Shown here one piece after another: positions 12,843 to 23,483 of a DNA stretch of 64,000 nt. The DNA lies in contig MOWL01000026.1 of assembly GCA_002110485.1 (NCBI GenBank), positions 124,001 through 188,000 on the forward strand, read 5' to 3'. The stretch's first letter is position 1; every line of letters begins with the position of its first letter. The notes beneath the pieces were generated by a model. It saw only the letters and a list, made by a program, of their open reading frames with translations, did no database searches and was not told where the DNA came from. A program made the translations under genes and the position numbers. The DNA comes from Emergomyces orientalis. Lineage: Eukaryota > Ascomycota > Eurotiomycetes > Onygenales > Ajellomycetaceae.

Positions 12843-13961
12843 TTACATATGGGAAACCGTCTGCATATTCTTAGGTGCCAGCTTGATATCATACTCCAGC
12901 TCCAGCTCAGCTTTGGGATCACCCTTGAGAGGCTTGAAATCCACAATCAAATCATTCTTCACCGCAAACACCGTATCGCTGCTAAGATACTTGTCATCGC
13001 GCGGGAATATCTGCGTCGTGACGGTCTTGTACTCCGGGTGGCTGATCATGAGATGAATGTGCGCGGGGCGGAACGGGTGTCTGTCCATCAGATTCAAAAG
13101 GACGCCAGCGGGCCCATCGGTCGGTAATGAATAGGCGGTTGGATGGAGGATGTAGAGGTGATAATTGCCGTCGTTGTCGGTGCGGAACTTGCCGCGCAGG
13201 TTATTGGGTTCCTGGTTTTCTGGATCCTGGAAGTCGTATTTGCCATTCGAGGAGGCTTGCCAGATATCAAAGATGGCATTTGGGATGCCCTTTTTTGTGA
13301 CGATGTCGGTAATGCGGCCGCGCATTAGGGCAACTTGGCCATGGTGCGGGCTGCAGATGATGCTGTCACCTAACTCACGGAAGGGGGCATCCGGGCTCCA
13401 GAAGGGCCCTAGAATTGAGGACGACGTTGGCGAGTCATCTCCGGATTCTATGATGAGTTTGTGGCTGATTTCATCGATAAGGCTGGGGGATTGTAAGTTT
13501 ATGTCTTTTTTTTATTTTTTTGTTTCAGTTTGGGGGTGGTGTCTTGGACGCCTGTATGTTTCATATTGGAACACTCACGTTTCTAGACCGAGGACATCAC
13601 AAACGCGCTGTCCCTCGTTTCTTACCGGAGTGCTAATCTGGCCAATGCTGTTTATGAAGTCCACGCCCATCATCCATTCGTCATTGGTGAGATCAACTTC
13701 ACGGGCGAAGTCGTGGATGTGGCGAATGAGGGAACCCAGGACTTGTCTCGTTCTTGGGGCTGTTTTTGGACCCATGAGGTCTATTACGGCGGGTGTGAAA
13801 TCCGGGTCATATTTATGAGTGCTTGTACCGTTGGTCTTGACACCGTTTGTGTCGGCACCGTTTGATTTGGTGGGCATATTCAATAGGCTAGGGAAGCTAT
13901 TGGAGCGCGAGGCGTTGTTATTGAGTGAGGTGTATATGAATTTAGGTCGAGGATGATTCAA
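12843..13961 (-). CDS. intradiol ring-cleavage dioxygenase (catechol/hydroxyquinol 1,2-dioxygenase type)
   Basis: Exons 13961-13579 and 13482-12843 give 340 aa; an internal ATG (MPTKSNGADT, 13877) would give 312 aa and may be the true start. The N-terminal half matches the dioxygenase dimerisation domain (TPAVIDLMGPKTAPRTRQVL; FARE..TNDEWMMGVDFI; EGQRVCDVLGLE). The C-terminal domain carries the non-haem Fe(III) ligands: Tyr210 (NGKYDF), Tyr245 (HPTAYSLP), His269 and His271 (RPAHIH). These enzymes open catecholic rings between the two hydroxyls; the domain layout is that of catechol and hydroxyquinol enzymes, not protocatechuate dioxygenase. No signal peptide, so intracellular. It shares a divergent promoter with the carboxymuconate cyclase gene, which supports an aromatic catabolic role. 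Exact substrate is not determined by sequence. Confidence 0.9.
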
Positions 13962-14705
13962 ATCAAGGGAAGAAGAAGAAGATGGAGAAGAAATAAAATG
14001 CTGGGACTAGTAGCGTGACCATGGAAGGACCAGCTGTCTTTATTATATATATATATATATATACTTTTTTGTATATTGCGCGGAGAGATATCCCGAGTCA
14101 TGGTCAGTTTCGCCCGGCAGATTTGATCGGCTCTTTATTATGGAGAAGAAGGGTCACGGTGCTTTTCCTGGTCTCGGGATCCATAATAGACCTTGTGCCA
14201 TAACAAGCTGGAAATTCCGTCAACTTTCCATTCACTCCAGCTTGGGGATGTTTGCAGACCAAACACCCTGCCTTCTTCTCTTCGTTGCTCCTGGTTGTTT
14301 GTAGGTGTTTCTGCTGTTTCTGGTTATTCTCCGGCTGTGAACGGCGGCTGACTCAGCTGCAACTACCGAGCGTGATTGCCGGCGGCAGTGAACAACTAAA
14401 CCTGTAGATAGACAGCGCTTCGAGAGAATACGCGGGGAATAGACTTCGGCATCAGTTACGGGTTGTCGATTTGTTTACGTGGATTGTTTGGCTTGTTCCT
14501 AATTTCTGGTCCGTAATGCTTCTGTGGGGTTGTTGATATCTTTGGTGTACTTGTCTCTATTCTTTTTTGCTGGGAGAGAAAGAAAGCTATTACCCGGGAA
14601 CTATTTACTGACTTCAAACTTTGGGTTGGCTTGGATCAATATGTTGCTCCATTGGTTCAGTTGATCTATTTTATACCCCACTTGATTTCACTGCGCATCT
14701 TCAAC
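13962..14705. promoter_or_regulatory. divergent promoter of the dioxygenase and cyclase genes
   Basis: A 744-bp spacer between two outward start codons. It contains a (TA)n run at about 14044-14061 and a GC-rich cluster at 14329-14391 with several CGG/CCG triplets and a perfect TGACTCA (14349-14355), the AP-1/Gcn4-type site. CGG/CCG pairs are candidate Zn2Cys6 regulator sites. Regulation by either is inference. Confidence 0.45.
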
Positions 14706-16034
14706 ATGAAGCATCATTTAATGATTGGTACCTGGACTCCTCCAGGAAATATATACACTGTTGAATTCGACGACGAAGCTCTAACTCTCAAACTGGTCAA
14801 GAAAACTAGCATCCCCGAGGATGAGCCTATATCGTGGATGACCTTTGATGTGAGATCTCCAACTGCTTAAGGTATCTCTGAGTTGTCCGCCAAGTTACTA
14901 ATTCCCTTGCCATCGCATCGCATACCTACTTCTCCAGCATGCGAAAAAGAATATATACGGTGCCTCGATGAAGAAATGGTCATCGCACTCCGTCAAAAGC
15001 CCCTCGGATATCAGCCACAATATCTCACATCCTTTAACTGGTCACCGTATGTCAATTCATGCTTGTACACACAGCCTCCCTGAATGGTCAAGGGAAATGA
15101 AGAGAAACGCTCATATAGTTCTCATCTCCAACAGCTCTGGCTTCCAACACTGATACGAATACAAGGGCCATCTTCGTTCTCGCAGCAAAGAAAGCCCCCT
15201 TCAACGTATACGGAAATCCTTTTTACAACTACGCGGGTTACGGTAACGTTTTCTCAGTCACTGCAGACGGCCAACTTGATAAAAATATACAAAACTACGA
15301 ATATGATCGCCACTCCGGCGTACACGGTATGGTGTTTGACCCCACAGAGGCCTACCTCTATTCCGCAGACATGGGCGCAAATAAAATATGGACACATAAA
15401 AAGGATCCGGAAAGTGGCACACTTACACTTGTGGATAGCATTGAGGCGCCACAACCCAGTGACCACCCGCGCTGGGTAGAGATGCATCCAAGTGGTAAAT
15501 ACTTGTATGTGCTGATGGAAACTGGGAACCGATTAGCGGAGTATGTCATTAATGAGAAGACGCATACGCCAGTATTTACTCATATAATATACCCCCTGAT
15601 CCCCCCCGGTATGTATACCAAGGGAATATCAATATAAACAATAAAGCACATATTTATTTACACCAAACCCCCCCACAGGCATCGATCCGTCAAAGAAATA
15701 CCGCTCCGACGTCGTCTTTGCCAACCACAGCGGCTCACACCTCTTCGCAACAGCGCGCTCCAACCACTCCGACGTCAGAGGATACATCAGCGCATTCCGC
15801 CTGGGTCCCGCGGGCAACATTGAGAGACAACTATTCATTAACCCGACGCCGACGAGTGGTGGACACTCTAATGCAGTCTGTCCCTGTGATTTTAGCGACG
15901 AGTGGCTGGCGCTGACAGATGATCAGGAAGGCTGGGTGGAGATATACCGCTGGCGTGGGGAATTCTTAGCTCGCGTTGCACATTTGGATATACCGGAGCC
16001 TGGGTTTGGGATGAATGCGATTTGGTATGATTGA
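14706..16034 (+). CDS. carboxy-cis,cis-muconate cyclase (3-carboxymuconate lactonizing enzyme) family
   Basis: Exons 14706-14849, 14938-15046, 15135-15608 and 15679-16034 give 360 aa. The protein fits the seven-bladed beta-propeller lactonizing enzymes of fungi: MIGTWTPPGNIYTVEFDD at the N-terminus, then the conserved run FNVYGNPFYNYAGYGNVFS, HGMVFDPTEAYLYSADMGAN, HPRWVEMHPSGKYLYVLME, SDVVFANHSGSHLFATARSN and the C-terminal DDQEGWVEIYRW. In fungi the family lactonizes 3-carboxy-cis,cis-muconate in the beta-ketoadipate pathway. It stands head-to-head with a ring-cleavage dioxygenase and 0.7 kb upstream of a lactone hydrolase fusion, which together make pathway membership likely. Intron 3 has a C-rich acceptor tract. 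No secretion signal. Confidence 0.88.
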
Positions 16035-16706
16035 TTGATATTATTGGACGGGGTTGTAGGATTATAGATTGCCATTTCATAGAAGATTAAAAAAGCAGAA
16101 AACATGGTCGACACTCTTATTAAAAACAACGGCCCCCTTAGCGAATGACGTCATGGCTATACTGAGGCCTAAAAATTATTTTGTCAAGAATCTGAAAGGC
16201 TGCTCACGAACTGTACGAAAACTGAACACGAGGCAGCCAAGTAAGAGTTGCGTTGTCTGCAAGCATGCCATGCCTTTTTAAAGGCCAGGGATACGACACC
16301 TCCAGCCCTCCCAACAAACAATGTCAGGATAATGGCATACATCGGGCGTTGCTCTTTGGTTATCGAGTCCCACCTGACCAGCTCGGCTGCAATACTCGGC
16401 AAAGACTCTCGGGCTTTTGTCTGTGATACGATGCGGTCCAATCAACAACTTTTCACAGTCTAGCCATATACATGGACGCATACACTTCATTTGCATTTTC
16501 TGCAGGCTGTGTACTAAGAGGGCTTCGATTTTGTTACCGGATGTAATTGCACTTAGATTCCTCTATGAACATTGGATGCAGATCGCGGGGTAGATCTTGA
16601 CAGTGCTTAACCACTCCACAACCTACAACAACCCAGGTTTTCATCTTTCATCTTTTTATTTTTTAGGAAAACAAAGAGAAGAAAAGAAGAAAGATTGACA
16701 GACACG
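16035..16706 (+). other. intergenic region upstream of the fusion gene
   Basis: Cyclase 3' UTR and promoter of the next gene. The last 60 bp are an A/G-rich leader directly before the ATG at 16707. Nothing else recognised. Confidence 0.5.
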
Positions 16707-18464
16707 ATGGCACCCGGGCTTCTCTTCGTAACAATGGAGCCGGGAGACACCCTCTCCCTGGCCCAATTCCATGACTGGTACAACAACGAACACGGCCCAA
16801 CCAGGCTTCGTCTCCCCTTCATCAAGAATGGGTTCCGCTTCCGCACAATGGACATCATAAATAACTCGCCCAGCTCGAGCCGCGCAGTGTCCCCGGAATG
16901 GCTCGCCATCTACGACGTTACGGACATGGCGGAGATGAAACGAGAGCCGTACCTGCGCCTGCGCCGCGATGATGTCAAGAGCCTGCGCGAAAAGGAGACG
17001 ATGGCGAAGATTACAATTGATAGACGTCTGTATGACTTTGTCGAGAGCAAAGAGGTGGACGGATATGTGCCGTTGGACGCATTGCCGGAGGCACAAAGGG
17101 AGGTGGAGGGGAAGAAAAGAGTCCTCGTGGCAATCATCCAGACCCTGCACCCAGACAAGGAAGCGGAGTTCAACAGATGGTATCGCGAAGAGCATCTCCC
17201 TCTCCTCTCCAAAGTACCCGGGCGGCTACGCACAAGACGCTTCGTGAGCTCCACCGTCGAACCCATGAAGATTAAAGAATATCTTTCCTTGCACGAATAC
17301 ATGTCTCACGACGGACCCAGCACGCCCGAGTTTAAAGCCTTGAACGCCACCCCCTGGCGCGAACGGATCATGGCAGATGTGGTCAAGGACAGCTCCAGGC
17401 GTGTCTACGAACATTACTACACTTTCGGCGCCGCACCTCGAGATCTAGCATCTCTCTCCCCAGAAACAGAATCACGAGCATCTGCCCCTTTCACCTCCCC
17501 AGACAACCTCACAAAAACGCTTCCCGCATCATCATCTTCCTCTTCTCAACCCACCCTCCCAGCCATAGAATCCTACATCACCACCCCCGACGGCGTCACT
17601 CTCCCTTACCGCCTCGAAGGCGCTGCAAACCCACACGCCCCCCTCATCCTCCTCAGCAACAGCATCCTAACCCACTACAAAATCTGGGACGACTTCATCA
17701 CCTCCTTCTTCTCTTCCTCCCCCGAGAACCGCCAGTACAGAATCCTCCGCTACCTCACCCGTGGCCGGTCGCGTAACTGCGGCCAACAACCCATAACCCT
17801 CGACGTACTCGCGGCGGACATCACCACCATCCTCGACACCCTGCGCGTCCCGAAGGCCGCTGCACTCATCGGGGTAAGTCTCGGTGGCGCCACGGTGCTG
17901 AACACGGCGCTGAAATACCCGGCGCGCACGGGGAAGTTTATCGCCTGTGACACGAACGCGAAGAGCCCGGATGGGAATAGGGAGGTGTGGGGGCAGAGGA
18001 TTGCCGTGGCGGAAAGTGAAGGGGCGGTTGCGGCGGATACTGGTGAGGCGATTGTTGGCGACCAGTTGGCGGAGGTTACGGTTCGTAGATGGTTTGTTAA
18101 GGGGGGTCATGATGATGGGGGTAATGGCAAGGGCGAGGGGAAGGTGAGGCGGGTTACGGAGATGGTCAGAGGGAATAGTCTGGAGGGGTTTAGGAAGGGG
18201 ATGGAGGCGCTGTTTCAATATGATCTTAGAGAGGAGATGGGGAGGTATAGAGGGGGAAAAGGGGCGTTTTTGGTAGGGGACGGGGATGGGGTGTTACCGA
18301 AGACTATGAGGGAAATGGTTGGGATGATGGGTAAGGGGGAAGGGGGAAAGGGCGAAGAGTCGGCGGCGGAATTTTTGGTGGTAGAGGGCGTGGGGCATTT
18401 GCCGATGGTGGAGAGGCCGGAGAGGTTTGAGGAGTTGGTTAGTGGGTTTCTGGGATGCTGCTAA
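16707..18464 (+). CDS. tandem EthD-like barrel domains fused to 3-oxoadipate enol-lactonase-type alpha/beta hydrolase
   Basis: Single exon, 585 aa from MAPGLLFVTM. Residues 1-110 and 125-235 are two copies of a dimeric alpha/beta-barrel (EthD-like) domain, each with the same motif: FHDWYNNEHGP at 21-31 and FNRWYREEHLP at 155-165. A Ser/Pro-rich linker (about 245-285) leads to an alpha/beta hydrolase at about 288-585 with nucleophile Ser391 in GVSLGG, a GDGDG segment for the acid, and His564 in GVGHLPMVERPERF. The hydrolase resembles 3-oxoadipate enol-lactonase (PcaD), which makes beta-ketoadipate. Neighbours are a ring-cleavage dioxygenase and a muconate cyclase. Muconolactone isomerase belongs to the same barrel superfamily as EthD, so the N-terminal part might isomerise the lactone; this is inference. 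A GTAAGT occurs within the Ser391 region but the frame stays open through it. Confidence 0.85.
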   Translation: MAPGLLFVTMEPGDTLSLAQFHDWYNNEHGPTRLRLPFIKNGFRFRTMDIINNSPSSSRAVSPEWLAIYDVTDMAEMKREPYLRLRRDDVKSLREKETMAKITIDRRLYDFVESKEVDGYVPLDALPEAQREVEGKKRVLVAIIQTLHPDKEAEFNRWYREEHLPLLSKVPGRLRTRRFVSSTVEPMKIKEYLSLHEYMSHDGPSTPEFKALNATPWRERIMADVVKDSSRRVYEHYYTFGAAPRDLASLSPETESRASAPFTSPDNLTKTLPASSSSSSQPTLPAIESYITTPDGVTLPYRLEGAANPHAPLILLSNSILTHYKIWDDFITSFFSSSPENRQYRILRYLTRGRSRNCGQQPITLDVLAADITTILDTLRVPKAAALIGVSLGGATVLNTALKYPARTGKFIACDTNAKSPDGNREVWGQRIAVAESEGAVAADTGEAIVGDQLAEVTVRRWFVKGGHDDGGNGKGEGKVRRVTEMVRGNSLEGFRKGMEALFQYDLREEMGRYRGGKGAFLVGDGDGVLPKTMREMVGMMGKGEGGKGEESAAEFLVVEGVGHLPMVERPERFEELVSGFLGCC

Positions 18465-19275
18465 GTTAATAATAGGTGAAGATCGGACTCTAGAGAACTA
18501 CTCCGGATTGTGGATATAAAGTGAAAGTGGCCTCAGGGGTTTTAATTCCACGAGGTCATGTAAATAGTTATGCATGGAATCTAGACATTGTTTTGATGCC
18601 TTCATAGGACCACGGGATAGATATTTGTATACGTCTCCCTGTAAATGGGTGGAGCGCTATGACAGTAAGTAGACGGCTATCTGATATGCGTACTAAACTG
18701 GCATGAAAAAATTCTCGCAAGCAGCCAAGGGGCTTTCGAAGAAGCCATGATAAATCCCATTGCCGCGCAGTTCCATGTTCTTGCCTTTTCGCCCCCTCCA
18801 CTTCTTTGCGTTTCTTCTAATGTGCCTTTCCCTGTCCCTCTCAATCATCTATCACCACACAATGCAATAGAATATATAGTTAACATAACAGAAGTCGTCT
18901 TGCCACCGTTGTCTCCGAACACAACAGTTTAGTCGTCGTGTATGACGGTGTAAGTATGCTTATAAATCTGACTCTTTTTTCAATGGACGCTGAAAAGATA
19001 GCGGGACAAAACACGAACCAGCAGAAAGACGCTGAAATTTTTCAACTGTAAATAAAAAGCAGAACAAAAACAAAAGTTTAAGTTTTACAGAAATGTAAAA
19101 GGAGAAGCAAAAGGAAAGAAACGGCAAGAAACAAAAATAGCCCCAGCGCCGGTTTATTTGAATTTTATATTTCGTATCAAATCAATAATCCCATATTATT
19201 CTCCCACGGGTCAGTCAACAGCAGGAAATAACAAACAAACGGCCCATGGGAGGTAGCAAACGGTGGCAAAAAATG
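18465..19275. other. convergent intergenic region
   Basis: 811 bp between the fusion gene (+) and SEM1 (-). Short ORFs on both strands lack protein-like composition. AT-rich A-runs (19040-19140) fit 3' UTR sequence. Confidence 0.5.
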
Positions 19276-19829
19276 CTATGATCCCTTTGCTGCTTCGACT
19301 TTTTTTAGCTCCTCCCTGTAAGGAAAAAAGAATAACTGTTGTTAGAAGATAGACAACAATACAAAATGGAAAGGGGTCGGGTTGGAGGGAATGTATCCGT
19401 ACTTGAGTTGCTTTGAGAAATCCTCATTTGTATCATCGTCGTCCCAACTCTCCTCCCAGAGGTGATCGGTAGTATCTCCGCCAGCAGCGCCGGACGAGAA
19501 GCCGGTGGTTTCAGCATCTTCTTGAGGCCAGTCTAGTCGTGAAAGTGGAGCAAAAGAAAGAAAGCAGAACGTTAGCATTTGAACGCAGCAAAAATCCAAG
19601 GGGGTGTATTGCAGATATTCGTTTGGGCTTCAAGAGATTGCGGGGACTGGCCTGCGGCGATTTAAAGTCTCTTGCGGCGGAGAACGAAAGGGGGAAAGGT
19701 ACCTTCGACTGGGAAATCTTCAAACTCGTCATCCTCTTCTAGGGCAGCGGGTTTCTGCTGTTGGGTTTGGGGCACAGCATCGGATTGCTTTTGGTTTGTG
19801 GATTGCGTTGATGTGGAGGGCGCGGACAT
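19276..19829 (-). CDS. SEM1: 26S proteasome complex subunit Sem1/Dss1
   Basis: Exons 19829-19703, 19532-19403 and 19315-19276 join to 98 aa. After a Ser/Thr/Gln-rich N-terminus come the two acidic, aromatic patches diagnostic of Sem1/Dss1: DDEFEDFPVEDWPQED (spanning junction 1) and LWEESWDDDDTNEDFSKQL, then the short C-terminal helix KEELKKVEAAKGS. Sem1 is an intrinsically disordered subunit of the proteasome lid and also of mRNA-export and BRCA2-type complexes. Both introns have GTAC donors (GTACCT, GTACGG), which is unusual but each gives the only in-phase product with the conserved motif. The start is the only ATG in frame near the conserved region. Divergent to IML2. Confidence 0.95.
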
Positions 19830-20780
19830 GGTCAGGGATGTTATATTGTTGGGAGCTTTGGTCCTCAAAAAATGTGTCTCTCGCTTGTCTGCGTAGTTAT
19901 GCTGTAGGTAGAAGGGTTTCGCAATCTGAAAGGATTCAGGGAGGTACTCTATGTTATTTGCTTGTTCAGAAAGCTTTGAAGATATGATATGATGTAGATC
20001 TGGTTGTGCCAATTGTAGCGATGTTTTGGAATGATGCAAAGTGACGGTTGACTATTTGATATCATGTGACTGCTTGCAACTCCAAACATGCCAAACATGC
20101 CAAGTTCGGTATATATTACGCATATCAATACACCATGCTGTCCGGCAGCAACCGGCTATGGCTTAATTCTAAGATCTTTTTAGTTTGCTTCCATTTGATG
20201 CCCGGAGCTCAGGTTTGATTTCACAAGAAGTTTAGTAAGTAGGGCAGGGTTTCAGGATCTCAACCTTGAAATGTAGTGTATTTTAAGCTGTCATTGTGGG
20301 TCCCATCAATACGCAGCAAATAACGTCTCCGCTGGCTGGCGGCGTGTCTCCCCTGTATGGTAATTACGTAGGCGGCATCAGCCCCAGGCTTCCTTTTTCT
20401 GTACAGTACTGATTTCTTTCTCCGCCACCAACTCCGCCTTTTCCGATATCTTCAACTTTTTCTTTTCTTTTTCTGCTTCTTCCAATTCTCTCTGTCGGTA
20501 CTCTCCCCTTGATGCTGGTAGTGCTGATTCTGAGACATTAGTTTTTGTCCACGTACGCTCTCCTACAATGGTTGACCCCTTGTGAACTACAGCTCTTGTG
20601 TCGCCTTCTGTGTGTCGTGTGCGTGTTTGGTTCGTGTGGCTGCTGAGGGTATTTTTATTTCATGGGATCCCCGATTCTTTTTTGAGATTGCTTTCTTCCT
20701 TTCGTTCACTTTGGCCTGTTGCGCGGGGTATTTGTGACTTCAATCATTCTACCCGCATTCCCTTCTCCGTCATACACGCA
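19830..20780. promoter_or_regulatory. divergent promoter of SEM1 and IML2
   Basis: A 951-bp spacer. Contains ATCATGTGAC at 20061-20070, a motif repeated upstream of two other genes in the window, a tandem ACATGCCAA CATGCC (20084-20101), and CT-rich leader sequence toward IML2 (20395-20500). Factor identity is unknown. Confidence 0.45.
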
Positions 20781-23483
20781 ATGTTTCGAGTGGGAACATG
20801 GCTGTACAACAAGGCAGCTCCGGCGAGCGTCTCAACGCAGTCGCTCGATGCATTGGCAGAATCGCAAGAGCGTAGGTTATTATGGCCTTTTATGCAGCTT
20901 CCCGGTGTCTTAGATCAGTAGCTGATTATAGCTCTTTGTTATCAATTGGCGCATATAGTTGATAGTGCTCTTCGAGGTATTTAGATCATCCTCCCCGCCA
21001 AAACCGGGCAAACCGCCCGTTGAATTCAACTCACGCTGATACGGAATGCCAATGTAGCTGCTACCTTTATCATGAACGATGATGTTGACGGTGCTGAAGA
21101 GGGTCTAAATAAGGGCGATTCGTCGTTTCATAAGGTGTGTATGCGTCACTGGTTGTTGAGCAGTTGTTTTTGCGGCGGCAATGGGTCTTGCCCCTCCTTT
21201 CTTCAAGCAGATAATAATACAATGAGCGGCACTATGTGACCTTGTATAGCTTGGAAAAGGAATCGTCGCATTTGTGCGGGCTACATTGGGTTTTGAGCAG
21301 GAAATCATGCGCTTTGGTATTGTTGCCCGTCTCTGTGGTCTCCATCGTCATATATTTACAACGTCTTCTCTCCAGCGGGCGAACGGCTATCTGAGGCGGA
21401 AACGAGTGCGTCAAACGATTATCATAAAGCTCAGCACAATTCGAATGCCCGCAATGCGTACCGATCACCGATCTATACCCCTGGAACCGAATATGTTCTA
21501 TGTCGAAGTATGGCTCAGCTGATGGCTGCCCTCGTTGGGGTCCTAAACGAAAGCCTAACGGAGAGCATCAAGGCTTTTTACAAATTAAGGAAAGCTTACA
21601 TCGCATTGGACAGTATAATGCAGATGGAGGAGAAATACCTCCGGGCGGAATCTACAAGAAAAATGGCTTCCTCGATTATTTCCTTGTCACCCAACCACCC
21701 TCTCGCGGTGCCCACCGAACCATCAGAAAGCGACACACTAAATGCTCACGGAATAGACTCTGGCAGAACTTCAGGCTCCCTCCTCAAAACATCTCATCCG
21801 TCACCCGATGAGACTCCCATACCAACTTCAACTCAGGGAGATGGGCAGAAACTTGCTGATGATATTGCGGCAGTCTCCCTTGCGGAAGCTGAAAAAGCAT
21901 CGTCACAACAACCAGAGAAACTTTCATCTCCCACACAACACCTGGATCATGATCCTGACTCGGATATATTTACAAACCCCGTCGACGTGTTTGTACACTC
22001 TGGGGTGAATCTCTGCTTCGGGCTCCTGCTTCTCCTCATCTCGATGGTTCCGCCTGCCTTTTCAAAATTGCTCTATATTGTCGGCTTTCGAGGAGATCGG
22101 ACTCGGGGTCTTAGGATGCTATGGCAAGCTAGCAAATTTAATAATCTAAACGGTGCAATTGCTGGTTTGGCCCTGTTGGCATATTATAATGGGTTTATTC
22201 GATATTGCGATATCATCGATGACTCCCCAAATGAAAATGATGATGGCACTGACAGTTACTCAGAGCAGCGACTTACTGCCCTGTTGTCAGAAATGAGAAC
22301 TCGATTTCCCCACAGCCATCTCTGGCTCTTAGAGGAATCTCGGATGCAAGGTGCAAAGAAAAATTTGAACGCTGCCCTGGAGCTACTCTCTGGCGATACT
22401 AAAAGCCCTTTGAAGCAGGTTGAAGCGTTATGTATGTTCGAAAAGAGCTTGACTGCTCTGTATCTTCACAAATATGAATTGTGTGCGGAATCATTTATCG
22501 AGGTAAGGGATTCAGAACTGACTCCACCCCAGGCCTAAAACTTCGGCTATTCCTGACCTTTACTGACAAATAGCGTTTAGTGCGCTGAACTCAATTCGTG
22601 GTCCCGCGCTTTATATTATTATATTGCCGCATCAGCTCATCTTGCCATCTATCGGCAAAATGCCCAGGATTCGCCTTCTCTCGCCAAGCAGCATGCTGCC
22701 AAAGCGGTTGAGTTATTCCAAAGAGCTCCGTCCCAAGCGGGCAAGAAGAAATTTATGGCGCGTCAGCTTCCCTTTGATGTATTCGTGGCCCGGAAAATCT
22801 CGAAATGGGAATCACGCGCCAAGGAATGGAATGTTGACTTCATCGAAGCAATCGGCGTAGATCCATTTGAAGAAATGATCTACTTTTGGAACGGCCACAG
22901 TCGCATGAACGATGAACAACTGGAGGACTCGTTGAGATGTTTAGAGTGGTCAGGGAGCAAGCACAACAAACACTGGGAACGTGAAAGTACAGACGAGTTC
23001 GCCATTCTGGCTCTTCTCCGCGCTTCCATACTCAGGTCGCTGGGGAGACACGACGAATCGAAGAAACTCTTACAATCCCAGATCCTCATTCATGACAGGG
23101 CAACATTCAAGGGCCATTTGAAAGATGACTGGACTTGCCCAACTGCACACTATGAAATGGCGGCAAATTTGTGGATGGAACGCTTCTCGTATCGACCACT
23201 GTGTGCCACCGCAGATGTCCATGCCAAGAATTCGCCAAGTCGGTCCGAATCCGTCTCTGCACAAGACCCGAAACCTTCGCCAGAACAGCCGACGTCAATC
23301 AAGACTAGCCTTAGCTCAACCGAAAGCACAAAAGCCCATGACCACCGCAAAGTCCGCGAGTGCAGAGAATGGATTGACAAGATTGCGAAGTGGGAAACGT
23401 ATGAACTCGACGCCAGGGTTGGTCTCAAGGTTACCATGGCAGAGGAAACATTACAAAAATGGGAATCGGTCAATCCAAGCTAA
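20781..23483 (+). CDS. IML2: inclusion body clearance protein Iml2-like (TTC39 family)
   Basis: Exons 20781-20871, 20959-20976 (18 nt), 21058-21134, 21250-21316, 21376-22502 and 22581-23483 join in phase to 760 aa. Conserved stretches include MFRVGTWLYNK at the start, DSSFHKLGKGIVAFVRATLG, MAQLMAALVGVLNESLTESI, KAFYKLRKAYIALD, a hydrophobic run near residues 293-315 (VNLCFGLLLLLISMV), and CAELNSWSRALYYY after the last junction; the C-terminal half is helical TPR-like. Iml2 in yeast is a lipid-droplet/mitochondria-associated factor helping clear protein inclusions. A Ser/Pro/Gln-rich segment (about 160-280) is likely disordered. The acceptor of the last intron is ambiguous: TAG at 22573 or TTTAG at 22580; the latter keeps phase and conserved sequence. 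Confidence 0.88.

Noticed and set aside
12843..18464. Horizontal transfer of the aromatic catabolic cluster from bacteria
   Set aside because: The genes have fungal introns (except the fusion) and the proteins match fungal families such as the propeller-type cyclase; base composition is like that of the neighbours.
19262..19270. GGTGGCAAA, the yeast proteasome element (PACE), beside SEM1
   Set aside because: It lies downstream of the SEM1 stop, not in its promoter, and Rpn4/PACE control is known from budding yeasts. One 9-mer match in this window is likely by chance.
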